A stretch of DNA of 6,056 nucleotides, from the NCBI GenBank assembly GCA_937902695.1, contig CALFNI010000032.1, forward strand, positions 1-6,056, read 5' to 3'. The notes beneath the pieces are model-generated. The model had not been told where the DNA came from. It made no database searches and saw nothing but the letters and a program-made list of their open reading frames with translations. The stretch's first letter is position 1. The number at the start of each line of letters is the position of its first letter. Made by a program: the position numbers and the translations under genes. The DNA comes from an uncultured Rhodanobacteraceae bacterium. Its GTDB lineage: Bacteria; Pseudomonadota; Gammaproteobacteria; Xanthomonadales; Rhodanobacteraceae. Below, one piece after another: positions 5,878 through 6,056 of the stretch.

Positions 5878-6056
5878 TCAGTCGTCGAAATCGGGCTCGA
5901 AGAACGACCAGCGTATCTCCGGGAACTCGCTCTTGAGGTCGCGCTCGACGGCGTTGATTGCGTTGACCATGTCGAGCGCCGTCGCGTCGCGGCGCATCTC
6001 GGCCTTCACCGAGATCATGACGTCGGGACCGAGCTGCAGCGTGATGAGGTTGAATA
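5878..6056 (-). CDS. C-terminal fragment of a cation diffusion facilitator (CDF) type metal transporter
   Basis: The last 59 complete codons of a minus-strand gene that enters from the right edge. The fragment reads FNLITLQLGPDVMISVKAEM, then a helix with MVNAINAVERDLKSEFPEIRW, and ends SFFEPDFDD. This pattern of N-L-x-T-x-x-L-G-P-D, an alternating beta strand, an AINxxExxLKxxFPxxxW helix and a final EPD matches the cytoplasmic C-terminal domain of CDF-family cation transporters, which form a dimeric metal-sensing module under the six-helix membrane part. CDF proteins export divalent metals such as zinc, cobalt, iron or manganese using proton exchange; the metal-site residues lie outside the window, so specificity is open. 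The stop is 4 bases before the kinase ATG, so the transporter is probably the first known gene of the kinase-regulator unit. The call rests on a short segment from recalled family patterns. Confidence 0.72.
   Translation of the reverse strand, partial: FNLITLQLGPDVMISVKAEMRRDATALDMVNAINAVERDLKSEFPEIRWSFFEPDFDD

Overview
The window is GC-rich, protein-dense bacterial DNA carrying seven protein genes, two of them cut by the window edges. The longest gene-free stretch is about 120 bases. No tRNA, rRNA, CRISPR array, insertion sequence or phage gene is visible, and base composition is even throughout. The YebC homologue opens with MGRGPSIE rather than the usual MAGHSKW. As far as I recall, this variant is typical of Xanthomonadales and relatives, so a high-GC gammaproteobacterium of the Lysobacter/Xanthomonas kind is the best guess. 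This rests on recalled family patterns, not on a search.

Left half, plus strand: the C-terminal part of a classical short-chain dehydrogenase (1-641); a small gap with a GC-rich hairpin; a membrane protein joining a shortened cyclic-nucleotide-binding-like domain to a DUF1003 domain (706-1482); 13 bases later an extended-SDR NAD-dependent epimerase/dehydratase (1496-2446); then, after 116 bases, a YebC/PmpR/TACO1-family protein (2563-3282).

Right half, minus strand, read right to left: the tail of a cation diffusion facilitator-type metal transporter (5878-6056); a LytS/YehU-type sensor histidine kinase (4788-5873) starting 4 bases after the transporter stop; a LytTR response regulator (4034-4795) overlapping the kinase by 8 bases; and, after a 120-base gap, an ECF-type sigma factor (3287-3913). 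The sigma gene converges on yebC with only 4 bases between the two stop codons.

The transporter, kinase and regulator look like one translationally coupled transcription unit: a membrane sensor with no obvious extracellular domain, its DNA-binding partner, and a metal exporter. The sigma factor may be read from the same transcript or from its own promoter in the 120-base gap. The most unusual single observation is that the domain resembling a cyclic-nucleotide sensor in the 706-1482 product lacks the segment that would bind the nucleotide phosphate. The rest looks like ordinary chromosomal housekeeping and regulatory content, and I see no clear sign of a wholly new system.
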